Position numbers and translations under genes: made by a program. Positions 19,839-29,645 of a DNA stretch of 64,000 bases are shown piece by piece. Source of the DNA: Carboxylicivirga litoralis (GTDB lineage Bacteria > Bacteroidota > Bacteroidia > Bacteroidales > Marinilabiliaceae). The stretch lies in NCBI RefSeq assembly GCF_025499605.1, contig NZ_JAFMVC010000008.1, positions 62,001 to 126,000 on the forward strand. Reading direction: 5' to 3'. The notes beneath the pieces are model-generated. The model saw nothing but the letters and a program-made list of their open reading frames with translations. It did no database searches and was not told the DNA's origin. The number at the start of each line of letters is the position of its first letter. Position 1 is the first letter of the stretch.

Positions 19839-19851
19839 AATAAGAATTACA

Positions 19852-21612
19852 ATGTACAGGACACATACGTGCGGAGAATTAAGAATTGAGCACATCAATC
19901 AGTCGGTAACACTTAGTGGTTGGGTGCAAAAAGTAAGAAACCTTGGGGGAATGACCTTTATCGATTTGCGAGACAGGTACGGGATTACCCAATTAGTTTT
20001 TAACGAAGAAACACATAAGGAGCTTTGTGAGCAAACTGCCGAGTTAGGCCGTGAGTATGTGATTCAGATTAAAGGACAAGTTGCTGAGCGAAGCAATAAA
20101 AACAATAAAATTCCGACAGGTGAAATTGAAATATTGGTTGAGGAATTAACCATTTTAAATTCATCGGAATTGCCGCCTTTTACCATCGAAGATGAAACAG
20201 ATGGTGGTGATGAATTGCGTATGAAATACCGTTACCTCGATCTACGCCGTAATCCGGTGCGTGAGAATTTGGTATTGCGTCATAAAATTGCATTCGAGGT
20301 TCGTAACTACCTGAATGAAGAACAGTTTATTGAAACAGAAACACCTGTTCTGATTAAATCGACTCCTGAAGGAGCGCGTGACTTTATTGTGCCTTCGCGC
20401 ATGAACGAAGGTCAGTTTTATGCCTTACCACAGTCGCCACAGGTATTTAAGCAATTGTTGATGGTGAGTGGTTTCGATCGCTACTTCCAGATTGTGAAGT
20501 GTTTCCGCGATGAGGATTTACGTGCCGATCGTCAGCCTGAGTTTACACAAATCGACTGCGAGATGTCGTTTGTAGACCAGGAAGATATTCTGAATACGTT
20601 TGAAGGAATGACCAAGCATCTGTTTAAAACGATTAAAAATGTGGATATTGATTATACTTTCCCACGTTTATCGTATGCCGATGCAATGAAATATTATGGT
20701 TCAGACAAACCGGATACGCGCTTCGAAATGAAGTTTGTTGACCTAACTGCCGATGTTAAAGGTTCTGAATTTAAGTTATTCAACGAAGCAGAGTATGTGG
20801 GTGGTATCTGTGCTGAAAGTTGTGCTACATACACCCGTAAGCAGTTGGATAAACTGACTGACTTTGTGAAGAAACCGCAGATTGGAGCTGGTGGATTAAT
20901 TTACATCAAGTTCAATGCTGATGGTTCTGTTAAGTCGTCGGTTGATAAATTTTTCTCAGCTGAGGAACTAAAAGCGATTGGCGCTAAATTTAATGCCAAA
21001 GATGGTGATTTGGTATTGATACTAGCCGGCGCATTGAATAAGACCTTAAATGCACTTTGTGAGTTGCGTTTAGAGATGGGCTCACAATTAGGCTTACGTG
21101 ATAAAAATAAATTCTCACCACTTTGGGTGGTTGATTTCCCATTGTTGGAGTGGGACGAAGATGCTGAGCGTTTCCACGCTATGCACCATCCATTTACGTC
21201 GCCTAAAGCCGAAGATATGGATAAGCTGGATAGCGAACCGGGTCAGGTTCGTGCCAATGCCTATGATTTGGTTATTAATGGTGTTGAAATTGGTGGAGGG
21301 TCAGTTCGTATTTTCAACGACGAGCTGCAGCAGAAGATGTTCAAACTACTTGGTTTCACTGAAGAGGAAGCCGAAAATCAGTTTGGTTTCTTAATGAATG
21401 CCTTCAAATATGGTGCACCTCCGCATGGTGGTGTGGCCTTTGGTTTCGACCGTTTGGTATCCTTATTTGCAGGTTTAGATTCCATCCGCGACGTGATTGC
21501 CTTTCCTAAAAACAACTCAGGACGAGATGTGATGATTGATTCGCCATCGCCGGTAGCTAAGGAACAGTTAGACGAGTTGCAAATTGCGCTTAACATGAAA
21601 GAAAAAGAATAA
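19852..21612 (+). CDS. aspS: Aspartyl-tRNA synthetase
   Basis: This class II synthetase charges tRNA-Asp. An N-terminal OB-fold anticodon-binding domain (about residues 1-105, [21 protein letters not shown]) is followed by the catalytic domain with motif 2 ([18 protein letters not shown]) and motif 3 ([15 protein letters not shown]). The bacterial GAD insertion lies in between (about 285-415). The length of 586 aa is normal for the bacterial type. The start is fixed by the [10 protein letters not shown] family opening and by the promoter 14 bases upstream. It is followed by its own terminator and is probably monocistronic. Confidence 0.97.
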   Translation: MYRTHTCGELRIEHINQSVTLSGWVQKVRNLGGMTFIDLRDRYGITQLVFNEETHKELCEQTAELGREYVIQIKGQVAERSNKNNKIPTGEIEILVEELTILNSSELPPFTIEDETDGGDELRMKYRYLDLRRNPVRENLVLRHKIAFEVRNYLNEEQFIETETPVLIKSTPEGARDFIVPSRMNEGQFYALPQSPQVFKQLLMVSGFDRYFQIVKCFRDEDLRADRQPEFTQIDCEMSFVDQEDILNTFEGMTKHLFKTIKNVDIDYTFPRLSYADAMKYYGSDKPDTRFEMKFVDLTADVKGSEFKLFNEAEYVGGICAESCATYTRKQLDKLTDFVKKPQIGAGGLIYIKFNADGSVKSSVDKFFSAEELKAIGAKFNAKDGDLVLILAGALNKTLNALCELRLEMGSQLGLRDKNKFSPLWVVDFPLLEWDEDAERFHAMHHPFTSPKAEDMDKLDSEPGQVRANAYDLVINGVEIGGGSVRIFNDELQQKMFKLLGFTEEEAENQFGFLMNAFKYGAPPHGGVAFGFDRLVSLFAGLDSIRDVIAFPKNNSGRDVMIDSPSPVAKEQLDELQIALNMKEKE

Positions 21613-21631
21613 GCAAGATATATTCTAATAG

Positions 21632-21665
21632 AAAATGGGGCATCGCTTACGGTGCCCCATTTTTT
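21632..21665 (+). terminator. aspS terminator
   Basis: AAAATGGGGCA pairs with TGCCCCATTTT around a 10-nt loop, with T residues continuing to 21665. Confidence 0.9.
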
Positions 21666-21702
21666 GTTTTTATAGAAAGGGAATTGATTTTCAATAAAGA
21701 AG

Positions 21703-21749
21703 AAGGATGGAATCTTTATCAGCGTATTGCAAATAAAGATGCCATCCTT
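21703..21749. repeat. Intergenic hairpin, 16-bp arms and 15-nt loop (family member 2)
   Basis: AAGGATGGAATCTTTA (21703-21718) is complementary to 21734-21749 with one mismatch, around a 15-nt loop containing GC-N5-GC. Arms, length and loop size match the hairpin at 7083-7129. Like that one, it stands just beyond a normal terminator. Confidence 0.75.
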
Positions 21750-21778
21750 TATAGTCTTATGTCTTTAATCTTTCGTCT

Positions 21779-23377
21779 CTAAAAATTATAATACAAACTC
21801 TTCAGTGAGGTTCTCACGCCAAAATACACATGCTGAGTGTCCATGCTTTCGTTATCATTCTCCAGTTTTCTGATGCGCGCTCCGGCTACAATATTAAACA
21901 TGTTGCGCGGGTTGATTAAGAAGGAGATATTGACATCTGCATTGTAAACATTCGTTTCTAATCCCTGTCCAATAGTATGGCCATAATCATAGGGGCGTTG
22001 TGTGTTGGGCTTCATCACATCTTTTCCCCAACTAACACCATCGCCATAATCATCACCATATTGGGTAGCCATTAGTTCGGCTTTAAATAACCAACGGTTT
22101 TTGCGGTACTTTAATATAGCTAAGCCTTCGCGGAAGTTCGCACCCAACACGTGTGCCATGGGTTGATTCAAGTGACTGTAGGAATATATACTCGTGTAGT
22201 GCGAATAGGTGTAAGGCCTCACCTGGTTGTATTCCAGCTGTAAATCCAATTTATCAATACCAAATAAGTCAAAAGTGCGGGCGCCTAACTGGAAGCCATG
22301 TTTGTTGGCCCACCATTGGTTACCACCAAACACCTCGTCAAACTTAAATTCACCCAATACAAATTGGCTATATAATGTGAGCCAATCGGCGGCAATATAG
22401 CGGGTGTTTAGTCCCATGGTCACATTATCAGGTGAGCCCAGATTATACTCCACTGGTCGGAAGAAACCAAAAGGATTGAGGTAGTGCATATCAAAACCGC
22501 GATGTCCGGTTGTGTCCTGCTCGGCATACACCACGTTGGCATATAGCCCAATGCTTAGGCGTTTATTCACATTCCAATCCAGATACTGATGTACACCATA
22601 TTTGCCATCAAAGCGATAATCTCTATCGGCTTTAAATTGGTCATACTCCAGCATCTTGTTCCACATGATCATGTACTTGATGTTCCAGAAGTCGGCCGTC
22701 AGTTTGACGTAAGGATAACTAAAAGCACCATCAGATAATAAAAGTGAACGATGACCATCGCCGATAAAATGCTTGCCATTACCTAGCTGGAAATTAAAAT
22801 ATTTGACGAAGTTAAAGCCAATATAACCGGTAGCCTGTGCATAATCATGACCATTAGTGCCAAAGTCTTTTCGTTGCCCTTCACCGGGCATCATGCTGGT
22901 TTTCTGAGCAAACTCATTGATGTAATTAGGTACTACGGCCTGATTTTCCATGAAATCGGTGTAGAAATACAGATGTTTGCCAATATTTCCTTTAATAAAC
23001 AAGCCGCGTGTATTCTTCCAGGTGTTCAAGCCTTCATCGTTTTCACGTCCGGCTTCGAAAGCAAAAATAGGATTGACTACAATGTTTATATCGCCTTTAT
23101 CAAGCTTCAATAAATCATCGTGAAAGATACGTTTCCAAAAGTTCAGATGACCATCTGGAACTCGCAGGCCGTCATACAGTACCGAGTCAGTATTGATAAT
23201 GGCATTCAGTTCATCCATCCGATACTGTCGGACTGAAGTATGAAAACCGGTACCTGGTTTGTACACATGTCTTTCGAAAGGAGAGTAGTAAGGATCTTCG
23301 TAATGACTGACAGATTGTGCGCTAAGTGCACTATAAGATGAAATCAGAAGGGCGAATAAAATTAGCCTTTGTATCAT
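21779..23377 (-). CDS. Outer-membrane beta-barrel protein, Wzi/RemB-like
   Basis: The 532-residue protein has a signal peptide (residues 1-20, ending SALSAQ), alternating aromatic/polar beta-strands throughout, and an aromatic C-terminus (SLYYNF) typical of barrels. Segments such as GYIGFNFVKYFNFQLGNGKHFIGDGHRSLLLSD and the YLNPFGFFRPVEYNLGS region resemble Bacteroidota proteins annotated as capsule-assembly Wzi family or gliding protein RemB. The role is therefore likely at the cell surface (polysaccharide attachment or gliding), but the family call rests on pattern memory. It is transcribed away from the AsmA-like operon and convergent with aspS. No partner genes adjoin it. Confidence 0.6.
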   Translation of the reverse strand: MIQRLILFALLISSYSALSAQSVSHYEDPYYSPFERHVYKPGTGFHTSVRQYRMDELNAIINTDSVLYDGLRVPDGHLNFWKRIFHDDLLKLDKGDINIVVNPIFAFEAGRENDEGLNTWKNTRGLFIKGNIGKHLYFYTDFMENQAVVPNYINEFAQKTSMMPGEGQRKDFGTNGHDYAQATGYIGFNFVKYFNFQLGNGKHFIGDGHRSLLLSDGAFSYPYVKLTADFWNIKYMIMWNKMLEYDQFKADRDYRFDGKYGVHQYLDWNVNKRLSIGLYANVVYAEQDTTGHRGFDMHYLNPFGFFRPVEYNLGSPDNVTMGLNTRYIAADWLTLYSQFVLGEFKFDEVFGGNQWWANKHGFQLGARTFDLFGIDKLDLQLEYNQVRPYTYSHYTSIYSYSHLNQPMAHVLGANFREGLAILKYRKNRWLFKAELMATQYGDDYGDGVSWGKDVMKPNTQRPYDYGHTIGQGLETNVYNADVNISFLINPRNMFNIVAGARIRKLENDNESMDTQHVYFGVRTSLKSLYYNF

Positions 23378-23798
23378 GGAGAAAAGTTATTTTTAAAACG
23401 AATATACGATATTAATACGAGCATCCTATACGCCGCAGGAAAAGCAAGGTTTCATGGAAGGAATGATACTAAACAATAAGGCATGAAAAAAGAGCTAAAA
23501 GCCGTTTCATCTCTCGTTATCCCGCAAACGGTAATACTTTCACCAGGATCCTCGTACCCTTATTATAGCGAGGTGCCACAGCTTTTGGCTCCATAACTGA
23601 ATTCGAAATCTCATCCTCGAGACAATCTCTAATTTACTATATGTAGTTTCTGTTGTCAATACCATTAGCGCTTTATTTATCTAATGATTAAAAAAAAGAA
23701 GTTTTTGTGCTAAAAGGTGCGCATACCGGCTTTAAATCATAAATTTGTCTTTAACAATAATTATCGCACCAGAGCTTGGGACTATTGATTATTTGAAT
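23378..23798. other. Intergenic stretch between divergent genes
   Basis: It contains a TAAATTTG -7 box at 23740-23747 for the AsmA-like operon. Because the box overlaps an in-frame ATG at 23745, it argues for the later start at 23799. Short inverted repeats occur (CCTCG/CGAGG around 23550-23573, CCGTTT/AAACGG around 23502-23531), but no gene or known RNA is recognised. Confidence 0.5.
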
Positions 23799-26780
23799 AT
23801 GAGGCTATTAAAGAAGATTCTAATTTACACATCCCTTGTGTTGCTTGGGGTGTTTTTGTCGTTATTACTGATTGCTGAGCTGGCTGAAAATAAAGTCGCT
23901 ACTATTGCTTTGAATCGCATCAATGAAGGTGTTGATGCTACTATTTCAGTCGGTAATATTGATTTATCACTCATTACTAATTTGCCAGATGCTACCTTGG
24001 AATTTAGTGATGTTGAAGTGATAACACCTGGCGATACACTCACTCAAATTGAGCGCTTATATATTTCTGTGGAGCTTTGGCCTTTGCTCAAGAGTCGTTT
24101 TAATATTACCGAAATAAGTCTTGAGGGTGGATGGCTTAACTATCAGGTTGATAGCCTTGGTAAGAGTAATTTCGATGTATTTTTAGCTGTGCCGGAAGAG
24201 CAGGAGGCAGATACAACTACTAATGAATTATTCCTGTCGTTGAAGCATTTGGCCCTCAATAATATATTCTTTTCTTATACCGATAAATCTAGTGACATCA
24301 ATGCATGTTTATACATCGACGAAGGGTTAAGCAAGGTTTATATTGACAACAATAATCAGAAAGCGGCATTTAAAGGTGTATTGCGAGCCAATCAATGTCA
24401 ATATCCGCAAAGCAAGCTTCATTTAATGGAGGAGCTAAAGGTAGAGTTGGATGTGTCTTATTTTAACGACAAACTCACTATTGCCGGCTGTGATATTGAA
24501 ACGGATGGTGCCCGTTTAAAAGCCAATGGTGAAATTCACCTGGCGGATGATATTTATACCGATGTGCGAATTTCCTCGTCTGTTTTTGATATCAGGGAGT
24601 TGAGTAAATACATTCCGGATACTTTATTGAGTAACTACGATGTGCGCCATGTGGCCGGTATAGCTACTTTGCAGGCCAATATAAAAGGCATTTATAACGA
24701 TAGTGTCATGCCCAAGATAGATGCCTGGCTACAGTTAAATGAAGGTAGCGTGGCGCTTGGTAATTATCCGGCTGTTAATCACATTAAGTTTACAGGAATG
24801 TATTCCAACGGTGAATTGATGAATAACGAAACCACACAACTGGCTATTGATACACTCTCGTTTGCAGCAGGTGGAAGTCGTGCATTTGTGACGGCCAATA
24901 TTCAAAACCTGGATGCAATAGCGTATCGGGCTAAAGCGAAGCTACAGATCGATTTGGGAGATATCTATTATCACTTGCCCGATTCCGTTGTTGATGGTTT
25001 GAGCGGACAAATGCAATTACATGCTTCAACACAAGGGCAGGTGCCTGAAACGATAGATGAGCATTTTGCTGACTATGTGATGGCACGCACACACATCAAT
25101 TTGCACTTAGCCGATGTTGGTGTTCAAATGGATTCTGTGATTTCTTTGGAGAAAATGAACGGACAGCTGAGCTATGGCGACCGGACATTTAGGCTTAATG
25201 ATTTTTCTGTTCGTTTGCCCGACTATGGTTTAAGTGTTACCAAAGCCAATGTAGCTGCCAGCTATAACGGACAATTGGCCAGGATGAATACCCTGGGTCT
25301 TAATATCTCTAATTTTGATATTGCTACAGTACAAAGCCGATTTAAGGGAGAAGCCAGTTTTAGTCATCCTGATTATCCCGAATATCGACTGGACGCCACG
25401 GCCAAATTGGGTCTTAGCGAGTGGATGGCTTTTGCGCCCGATTCACTTCTAAAGTCAATGACGGGTTCTGTAAGTGCTTCGTTAAAAACGGCCGGTCGAC
25501 TTCATCTGGATTCGATTGCCAACAATTTGATGGAAACACTATTCATGCATAGCGAATTAAGTGCCGACCTTAACGATGTAGGTGTTGAGATGGATAGTTA
25601 TCCTGTAAAAATCAGTCACCTGAGTGGAAAAGTAGGCTTGTCAGCCGATTCTCTGAATCTCGAAACTGTATCGGGCGACTTTAACGGAATTACTTTCGAT
25701 GCCGATTCCTCCTTTGTCAAGCATATCTATACGGCCTATTGGCTCAATCAACCCGATACCATTATGGCGGAAGGCTACTTTAATTTTGGGGATATTGATT
25801 ATGCTATGTTTGAGCCATTTATGGTTGAAGAAGTTGAAGAAGAGCCTACTGAAGCAGCCGAGCCTGCCGAACCAGCGCGTTACCATTTTGCCGCTAAAGG
25901 AAAGCTGTCGGCCAATAGTTTTTGGTATGACAATGCTTTGTTGGAGAATATGAGTGCCTTATACAACGTGTCGGATAGTCTGTATATTGCCGACCAGATA
26001 AAGATTGATGCTTTTAAAGGACACATGAACAGTTCGATTAGAGTAGAAATGTTGCCCGATGATGGCATGACGATTAACTTCAAAAACAGCACGAAAGGAC
26101 TCGATATCAATCAACTCTTATACGACTTCGACGACTTTATGGATTATACTGATGAGGTGTATATCAGCCATAATCAATTGAGTGGGTTGTTTAGTACTGA
26201 TAACCTAAATGGTGAGTTAACGTTTAAAGGTGATTCGATTGATATGAATTTAATCAAACTAACTGCTAATTTGACGTTGGAAAATGGACGTTTAAGTAAT
26301 TACCCAATTACAACAGAGATGGGAAAGGATTATAATATAGATGGTCTGGAAGACTTGCAATTTAAAACTTTAGATACAAAAGTGTTTATTTATAAACAAG
26401 CTGTTTATATGCCAATGACGAATGTAAAGTCGAATACGTTTGATATTACTTTGTTTGGAAGACAGGATTTTAATCTTGATTGCCAGTATCACCTTAGATT
26501 CTATTTAAAAGAGATCTTACGAAAAGGGAAAACCAATCGATTAGAACGGAAACAATCAAAAGAAGATAAGGTAGATGACTATGGAGGAACTAAAGGGCTT
26601 ACGTCAATGTTTGCTATATACAAAGTTGTTAATGGTGATGTTGAGAAGAGTTTTTTGGAAGGGAAGAAGTCCGAAGATAGGCGTATAATGCAACGTTTAA
26701 TAAATAATAAGGAGGGAATTTATGAGTTTTACTTCAAACCAAAATTTGTGAAATACAATACGAAAGTATTGGTGGACTGA
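23799..26780 (+). CDS. AsmA-like protein (DUF748/AsmA repeat family)
   Basis: The product is about 993 residues. An N-terminal membrane anchor (MRLLKKILIYTSLVLLGVFL) precedes a long beta-rich periplasmic part opening with an AsmA-type segment (NRINEGVDATISVGNIDLSLITNLPDATLEFSDVEV). This is the pattern of AsmA/TamB-like bridge proteins that help move or organise lipids between the inner and outer membranes. An E/P/A-rich spacer lies near residues 675-695, and a DUF-like C-terminal segment ends in FYFKPKFVKYNTKVLVD. The start at 23799 is chosen because the anchor follows at once and the promoter box overlaps the alternative ATG at 23745. Two bases separate it from the next gene, so they are cotranscribed. 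Confidence 0.8.
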   Translation: MRLLKKILIYTSLVLLGVFLSLLLIAELAENKVATIALNRINEGVDATISVGNIDLSLITNLPDATLEFSDVEVITPGDTLTQIERLYISVELWPLLKSRFNITEISLEGGWLNYQVDSLGKSNFDVFLAVPEEQEADTTTNELFLSLKHLALNNIFFSYTDKSSDINACLYIDEGLSKVYIDNNNQKAAFKGVLRANQCQYPQSKLHLMEELKVELDVSYFNDKLTIAGCDIETDGARLKANGEIHLADDIYTDVRISSSVFDIRELSKYIPDTLLSNYDVRHVAGIATLQANIKGIYNDSVMPKIDAWLQLNEGSVALGNYPAVNHIKFTGMYSNGELMNNETTQLAIDTLSFAAGGSRAFVTANIQNLDAIAYRAKAKLQIDLGDIYYHLPDSVVDGLSGQMQLHASTQGQVPETIDEHFADYVMARTHINLHLADVGVQMDSVISLEKMNGQLSYGDRTFRLNDFSVRLPDYGLSVTKANVAASYNGQLARMNTLGLNISNFDIATVQSRFKGEASFSHPDYPEYRLDATAKLGLSEWMAFAPDSLLKSMTGSVSASLKTAGRLHLDSIANNLMETLFMHSELSADLNDVGVEMDSYPVKISHLSGKVGLSADSLNLETVSGDFNGITFDADSSFVKHIYTAYWLNQPDTIMAEGYFNFGDIDYAMFEPFMVEEVEEEPTEAAEPAEPARYHFAAKGKLSANSFWYDNALLENMSALYNVSDSLYIADQIKIDAFKGHMNSSIRVEMLPDDGMTINFKNSTKGLDINQLLYDFDDFMDYTDEVYISHNQLSGLFSTDNLNGELTFKGDSIDMNLIKLTANLTLENGRLSNYPITTEMGKDYNIDGLEDLQFKTLDTKVFIYKQAVYMPMTNVKSNTFDITLFGRQDFNLDCQYHLRFYLKEILRKGKTNRLERKQSKEDKVDDYGGTKGLTSMFAIYKVVNGDVEKSFLEGKKSEDRRIMQRLINNKEGIYEFYFKPKFVKYNTKVLVD

Positions 26781-26782
26781 TT

Positions 26783-27388
26783 ATGAAGAGATATTATTGG
26801 TTAATAAGTTTAATTCTAATGCTTTTATTGGTATTAGGATTTTACATTACAAAGCTTAGCAAACATAGAGATGTGCTTGTTGCTATTAATGAGGATGTAT
26901 CAAATAGCATTGTGCTTGGTGCTTCTGATGCACCTGAAACTATTACCTTGTTTTTTGATTATAATTGTAGGTTCTGCAAGAACTTCTTTTCAGATGTATA
27001 TCCACAGCTAGATGAAGATTATATACAAACTGGTAAGGTGAAATTAAACCTTAGACTTGTATGTTCTGAAAATGATAAATTTGCTTTACTAGCATATCAA
27101 ACAGCATTGTGTTTATATAAATTTGGAGAGTTTGATAAATTACATAAACTATTACTGCATCAAAGTAAAGTGATGTATACAGAACAATTTGTAACTTTAG
27201 TAGAAGATTATATTGCCATTAATGAGATGGTTGGTGAGTGTATAACTGAGTCGAACAATCAAGAAGTTTTATACAATATTTATCAATTTGAGAAGTTAAA
27301 AACAAAAGGAACGCCTACCTTTGTCATAAATAATGGTGTTATAGTAGGTTACCAGAGTTACGAATCAATTATCAAGAATCTTAATTAA
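26783..27388 (+). CDS. Membrane-anchored thioredoxin-fold (DsbA-like) protein
   Basis: The 201-residue protein has an N-terminal transmembrane segment (about 4-23) and a periplasmic DsbA/thioredoxin-like domain. The active-site pair is C62-R-F-C65 in FFDYNCRFCKNFFSDVYP, and the cis-proline loop is GTPTFVIN near residue 180. A third cysteine lies in LRLVCSEN and a fourth in ALCLYKF. It probably makes, reduces or isomerises disulfides in exported proteins. It starts 2 bases after the AsmA-like gene and is followed after 10 bases by a Cys-rich lipoprotein, an obvious candidate substrate. The DNA is more AT-rich than in the upstream gene. Confidence 0.8.
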   Translation: MKRYYWLISLILMLLLVLGFYITKLSKHRDVLVAINEDVSNSIVLGASDAPETITLFFDYNCRFCKNFFSDVYPQLDEDYIQTGKVKLNLRLVCSENDKFALLAYQTALCLYKFGEFDKLHKLLLHQSKVMYTEQFVTLVEDYIAINEMVGECITESNNQEVLYNIYQFEKLKTKGTPTFVINNGVIVGYQSYESIIKNLN

Positions 27389-27398
27389 TAGTTTTGAA

Positions 27399-27719
27399 AT
27401 GAAAAAGGTTAAATGGTTTATTTGTTTGATGGTCGTGGTTGCTATGGTGGGTTGTAGTGATGATGATGAAACGTGTGAAAGGTTAGATGAAGACTTCAAA
27501 CCAGAAGAGTGTAAGAGTGACAATATTTCAGTGTGTAGTGATGATGATGGTGGACGATATTTCATCTTCAATGGGGAAACTTATGATACCTCAGATGAGT
27601 TATCTTTGGCATGTTCTCCACAGGCTTCGGCTGAAAGATTGCAGATGATTAAGATGGAATTTGATGAAGCAACATTGAAGCTATTCAACGAAGCGCGCTC
27701 AGCCGCCATCTGCGACTAA
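27399..27719 (+). CDS. Small cysteine-rich lipoprotein
   Basis: The protein has 106 residues. The signal sequence ends in a lipobox VVAMVGC with lipid-carrying C19, followed by Asp-rich residues. The mature part holds further cysteines at 26, 38, 46, 72 and 105 and the phrase GGRYFIFNGETYDTSDE. I recognise no family. Its place right after a DsbA-like gene and its cysteine content suggest a disulfide-bonded envelope protein served by that neighbour. The operon ends at the hairpin 27731-27785. Confidence 0.75.
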   Translation: MKKVKWFICLMVVVAMVGCSDDDETCERLDEDFKPEECKSDNISVCSDDDGGRYFIFNGETYDTSDELSLACSPQASAERLQMIKMEFDEATLKLFNEARSAAICD

Positions 27720-27730
27720 CAATATTATTT

Positions 27731-27785
27731 AAACAAGGATCGCATCTTAATAAGCAAAATGCCTGTTAAGATGCGATCCTTGTTT
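27731..27785. terminator. Perfect 20-bp hairpin with 15-nt loop (family member 3), operon terminator
   Basis: AAACAAGGATCGCATCTTAA (27731-27750) is exactly complementary to 27766-27785. The loop is 15 nt and contains GC-N5-GC, as in the 21703 hairpin. It separates the AsmA operon (plus) from the thioredoxin gene (minus) and can end transcription from both sides, although U runs are short. Confidence 0.75.
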
Positions 27786-27820
27786 TATGCGTTCCTTTTT
27801 TACAATCAGTTTTAAAACCT

Positions 27821-28354
27821 TTATTCCCAAAAGCGATACCAGGCTTTGCGTTTTAAACGGCGGAGTTTTCTATCTAACTCATCACCTCGCAGGTTAGTAG
27901 CAATTATAACACCTTCTTCATCAATCAAAAAGCTGTAAGGCACACTGCGGATGCCATATTGCTTAGCAACCGAGTTGCGCCAGCCTTTCAGGTCGCTCAC
28001 ATGGGTGTCCCAAATAAGCTTATCGTCTTCAATGGCTTTTTGCCAGGCTTTTTGTTTCACATCGAGCGAAACACTTAAAATGGTAAACCCTTTAGCTTTT
28101 CCAAATGTTTCGTTTTTATAAAGATTGTAGGCTTGTACCAGGTTTGGATTTTCCTTTCGGCAAGGGGCACACCACGATGCCCAAAAATCAATGAGTACTA
28201 TCTGGCCTTTAAACGATGATAGAGAAATGGATTCACCATTGGGCATTTGCTGAGTGAAGTCGGGTGCTTGATCACCAACGCCATACGTTTGCGCCTCTAC
28301 ATGTGTTGAAGATAGTACGAAACTGGCAATTATAAATGCAAATAGTACTCTCAT
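27821..28354 (-). CDS. TlpA-like periplasmic thioredoxin
   Basis: The 177-residue protein has a signal peptide (1-21, ending VEAQ). Its thioredoxin/AhpC-TSA-type domain has the redox pair C62-A-P-C65 in DFWASWCAPCRKENP, the DQAPDF opening typical of TlpA/ResA proteins, and a cis-proline loop SVPYSFLI. It probably reduces disulfides in the envelope, for example in cytochrome c maturation or under oxidative stress. It stands downstream of mnmA on the same strand with a 50-base gap, so the two may be cotranscribed. Confidence 0.85.
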   Translation of the reverse strand: MRVLFAFIIASFVLSSTHVEAQTYGVGDQAPDFTQQMPNGESISLSSFKGQIVLIDFWASWCAPCRKENPNLVQAYNLYKNETFGKAKGFTILSVSLDVKQKAWQKAIEDDKLIWDTHVSDLKGWRNSVAKQYGIRSVPYSFLIDEEGVIIATNLRGDELDRKLRRLKRKAWYRFWE

Positions 28355-28404
28355 ACCGAATGGGTTTTATGCTGCTAAGATAAGCAAATAAATAATTTGG
28401 GGTA

Positions 28405-29451
28405 TCAAACAATGCCACCTGCAATAATCATGTCATTGGTATAAATAACAATGGATTGCCCCGGCGTAATGGCCCAAACTTTTTCGTCAAAATCAATATG
28501 TAATTGATGATTAATAATGTTTATATGGCCCCAATAGCCCGGCACACTATCCAAGCCCCGAATGCGGATAAATAGCTTTTTATTTTTCCAGAGATATTCA
28601 TCTTTACAAATGCTAAAATCTTTTAGTGTCAGCGACTTTGTGTTTAGCGAATCCTTTTCTCCGGCGATTAATTGTTTCGTTTCAGGCTTGATGGCTATCA
28701 CACATTTTCCTTTTGCCACACCTTCGATACCGCGGCGCTGCCCAATCGTGTAGAAGGGAAATCCATCATGATGTCCCAGTACGTTTTTTTGTTCATCAAT
28801 AACTTCGCCCGGTGAAAAGGCCGGATGGTCTTCAGATAATAAGTTTGTCAGGTAATGTCGGTAGTCAGTGCCTGCTAAAAAGCAAACGCCCATGCTCTCT
28901 TTTTTATCGGCTATTTCGCCATAGCCTAATTGACGAGCCAGTTGGCGAACTTCTTCTTTATGTAGGGCACCTAATGGAAATAGTGCTTTGCTAATCACTT
29001 TCTGTGATAAGTTCCAAAGGAAATAGGACTGATCTTTATTGGGGTCTTCTCCTTTTTTAATAAAGTATTGACCATTCACACATGCTTTCTGCACATAATG
29101 ACCTGTTGCTATAAACTCACAATCCAGTTTTTGAGCCAATTCAAGTAATAGTTTCCATTTGATGGTTTCGTTACACTTAATACAAGGATTGGGGGTTCTG
29201 CCATTCAGGTACTCATCAGTGAAATATTGAATAACTGTTTCTTCAAACTCCTTTCTGCAATCAATCAGATGGTGAGCAATATTGCGTTCTTTTGCCAGTT
29301 TTTGAGCAGCTATTATGCTGCTGTCAGTAGCATCAGTATGTGTTTGCAAGGTTGCACCAATTACTTCATAGCCCTGTTGTTGCAACAAAACAGCCGACAT
29401 GGAACTGTCCATGCCACCACTCATCCCTAATAAAACTCTCTTTTGTTCCAT
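28405..29451 (-). CDS. mnmA: tRNA-specific 2-thiouridylase MnmA
   Basis: This enzyme thiolates uridine 34 of Lys, Glu and Gln tRNAs using ATP. Visible features are the PP-loop SGGMDSSMSAVLL near the N-terminus, the first catalytic cysteine in NPCIKCNETIKW, the second in GVCFLAGTDYRHYL, and the FYTIGQRRGI segment. The length of 348 aa is normal. It is separated from the aromatic operon upstream by a terminator and a group of palindromes, so it probably has its own promoter. Confidence 0.95.
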   Translation of the reverse strand: MEQKRVLLGMSGGMDSSMSAVLLQQQGYEVIGATLQTHTDATDSSIIAAQKLAKERNIAHHLIDCRKEFEETVIQYFTDEYLNGRTPNPCIKCNETIKWKLLLELAQKLDCEFIATGHYVQKACVNGQYFIKKGEDPNKDQSYFLWNLSQKVISKALFPLGALHKEEVRQLARQLGYGEIADKKESMGVCFLAGTDYRHYLTNLLSEDHPAFSPGEVIDEQKNVLGHHDGFPFYTIGQRRGIEGVAKGKCVIAIKPETKQLIAGEKDSLNTKSLTLKDFSICKDEYLWKNKKLFIRIRGLDSVPGYWGHINIINHQLHIDFDEKVWAITPGQSIVIYTNDMIIAGGIV

Positions 29452-29531
29452 AATACCGGGGCGAAAATAGTAAAAATAGTTACTGCTTAGAGGTCAGAAG
29501 TGATGAGTAAAAGTTATTAGTTTAGGGAAGT

Positions 29532-29566
29532 AACTGATGTTATCGCTATAAGCGATGACATCAGTT
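29532..29566. repeat. Intergenic hairpin, 16-bp arms and 3-nt loop
   Basis: AACTGATGTTATCGCT (29532-29547) is complementary to 29551-29566 with one wobble position. It shares the GATGNNATC core with the three 15-nt-loop hairpins, but its loop is only ATA. Confidence 0.65.
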
Positions 29567-29645
29567 TATTCTGTTGCAAAAATAATAAAAGAAGTCTGGA
29601 GTTCTCTAAAAGATAAGGAATGGCCTCTGCAGCTAACAGAGCCAG

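Noticed and set aside
23745-23798. Earlier ATG of the AsmA-like gene
   Set aside because: The ATG overlaps the TAAATTTG promoter box, and the extra 18 residues precede an otherwise perfect membrane anchor.
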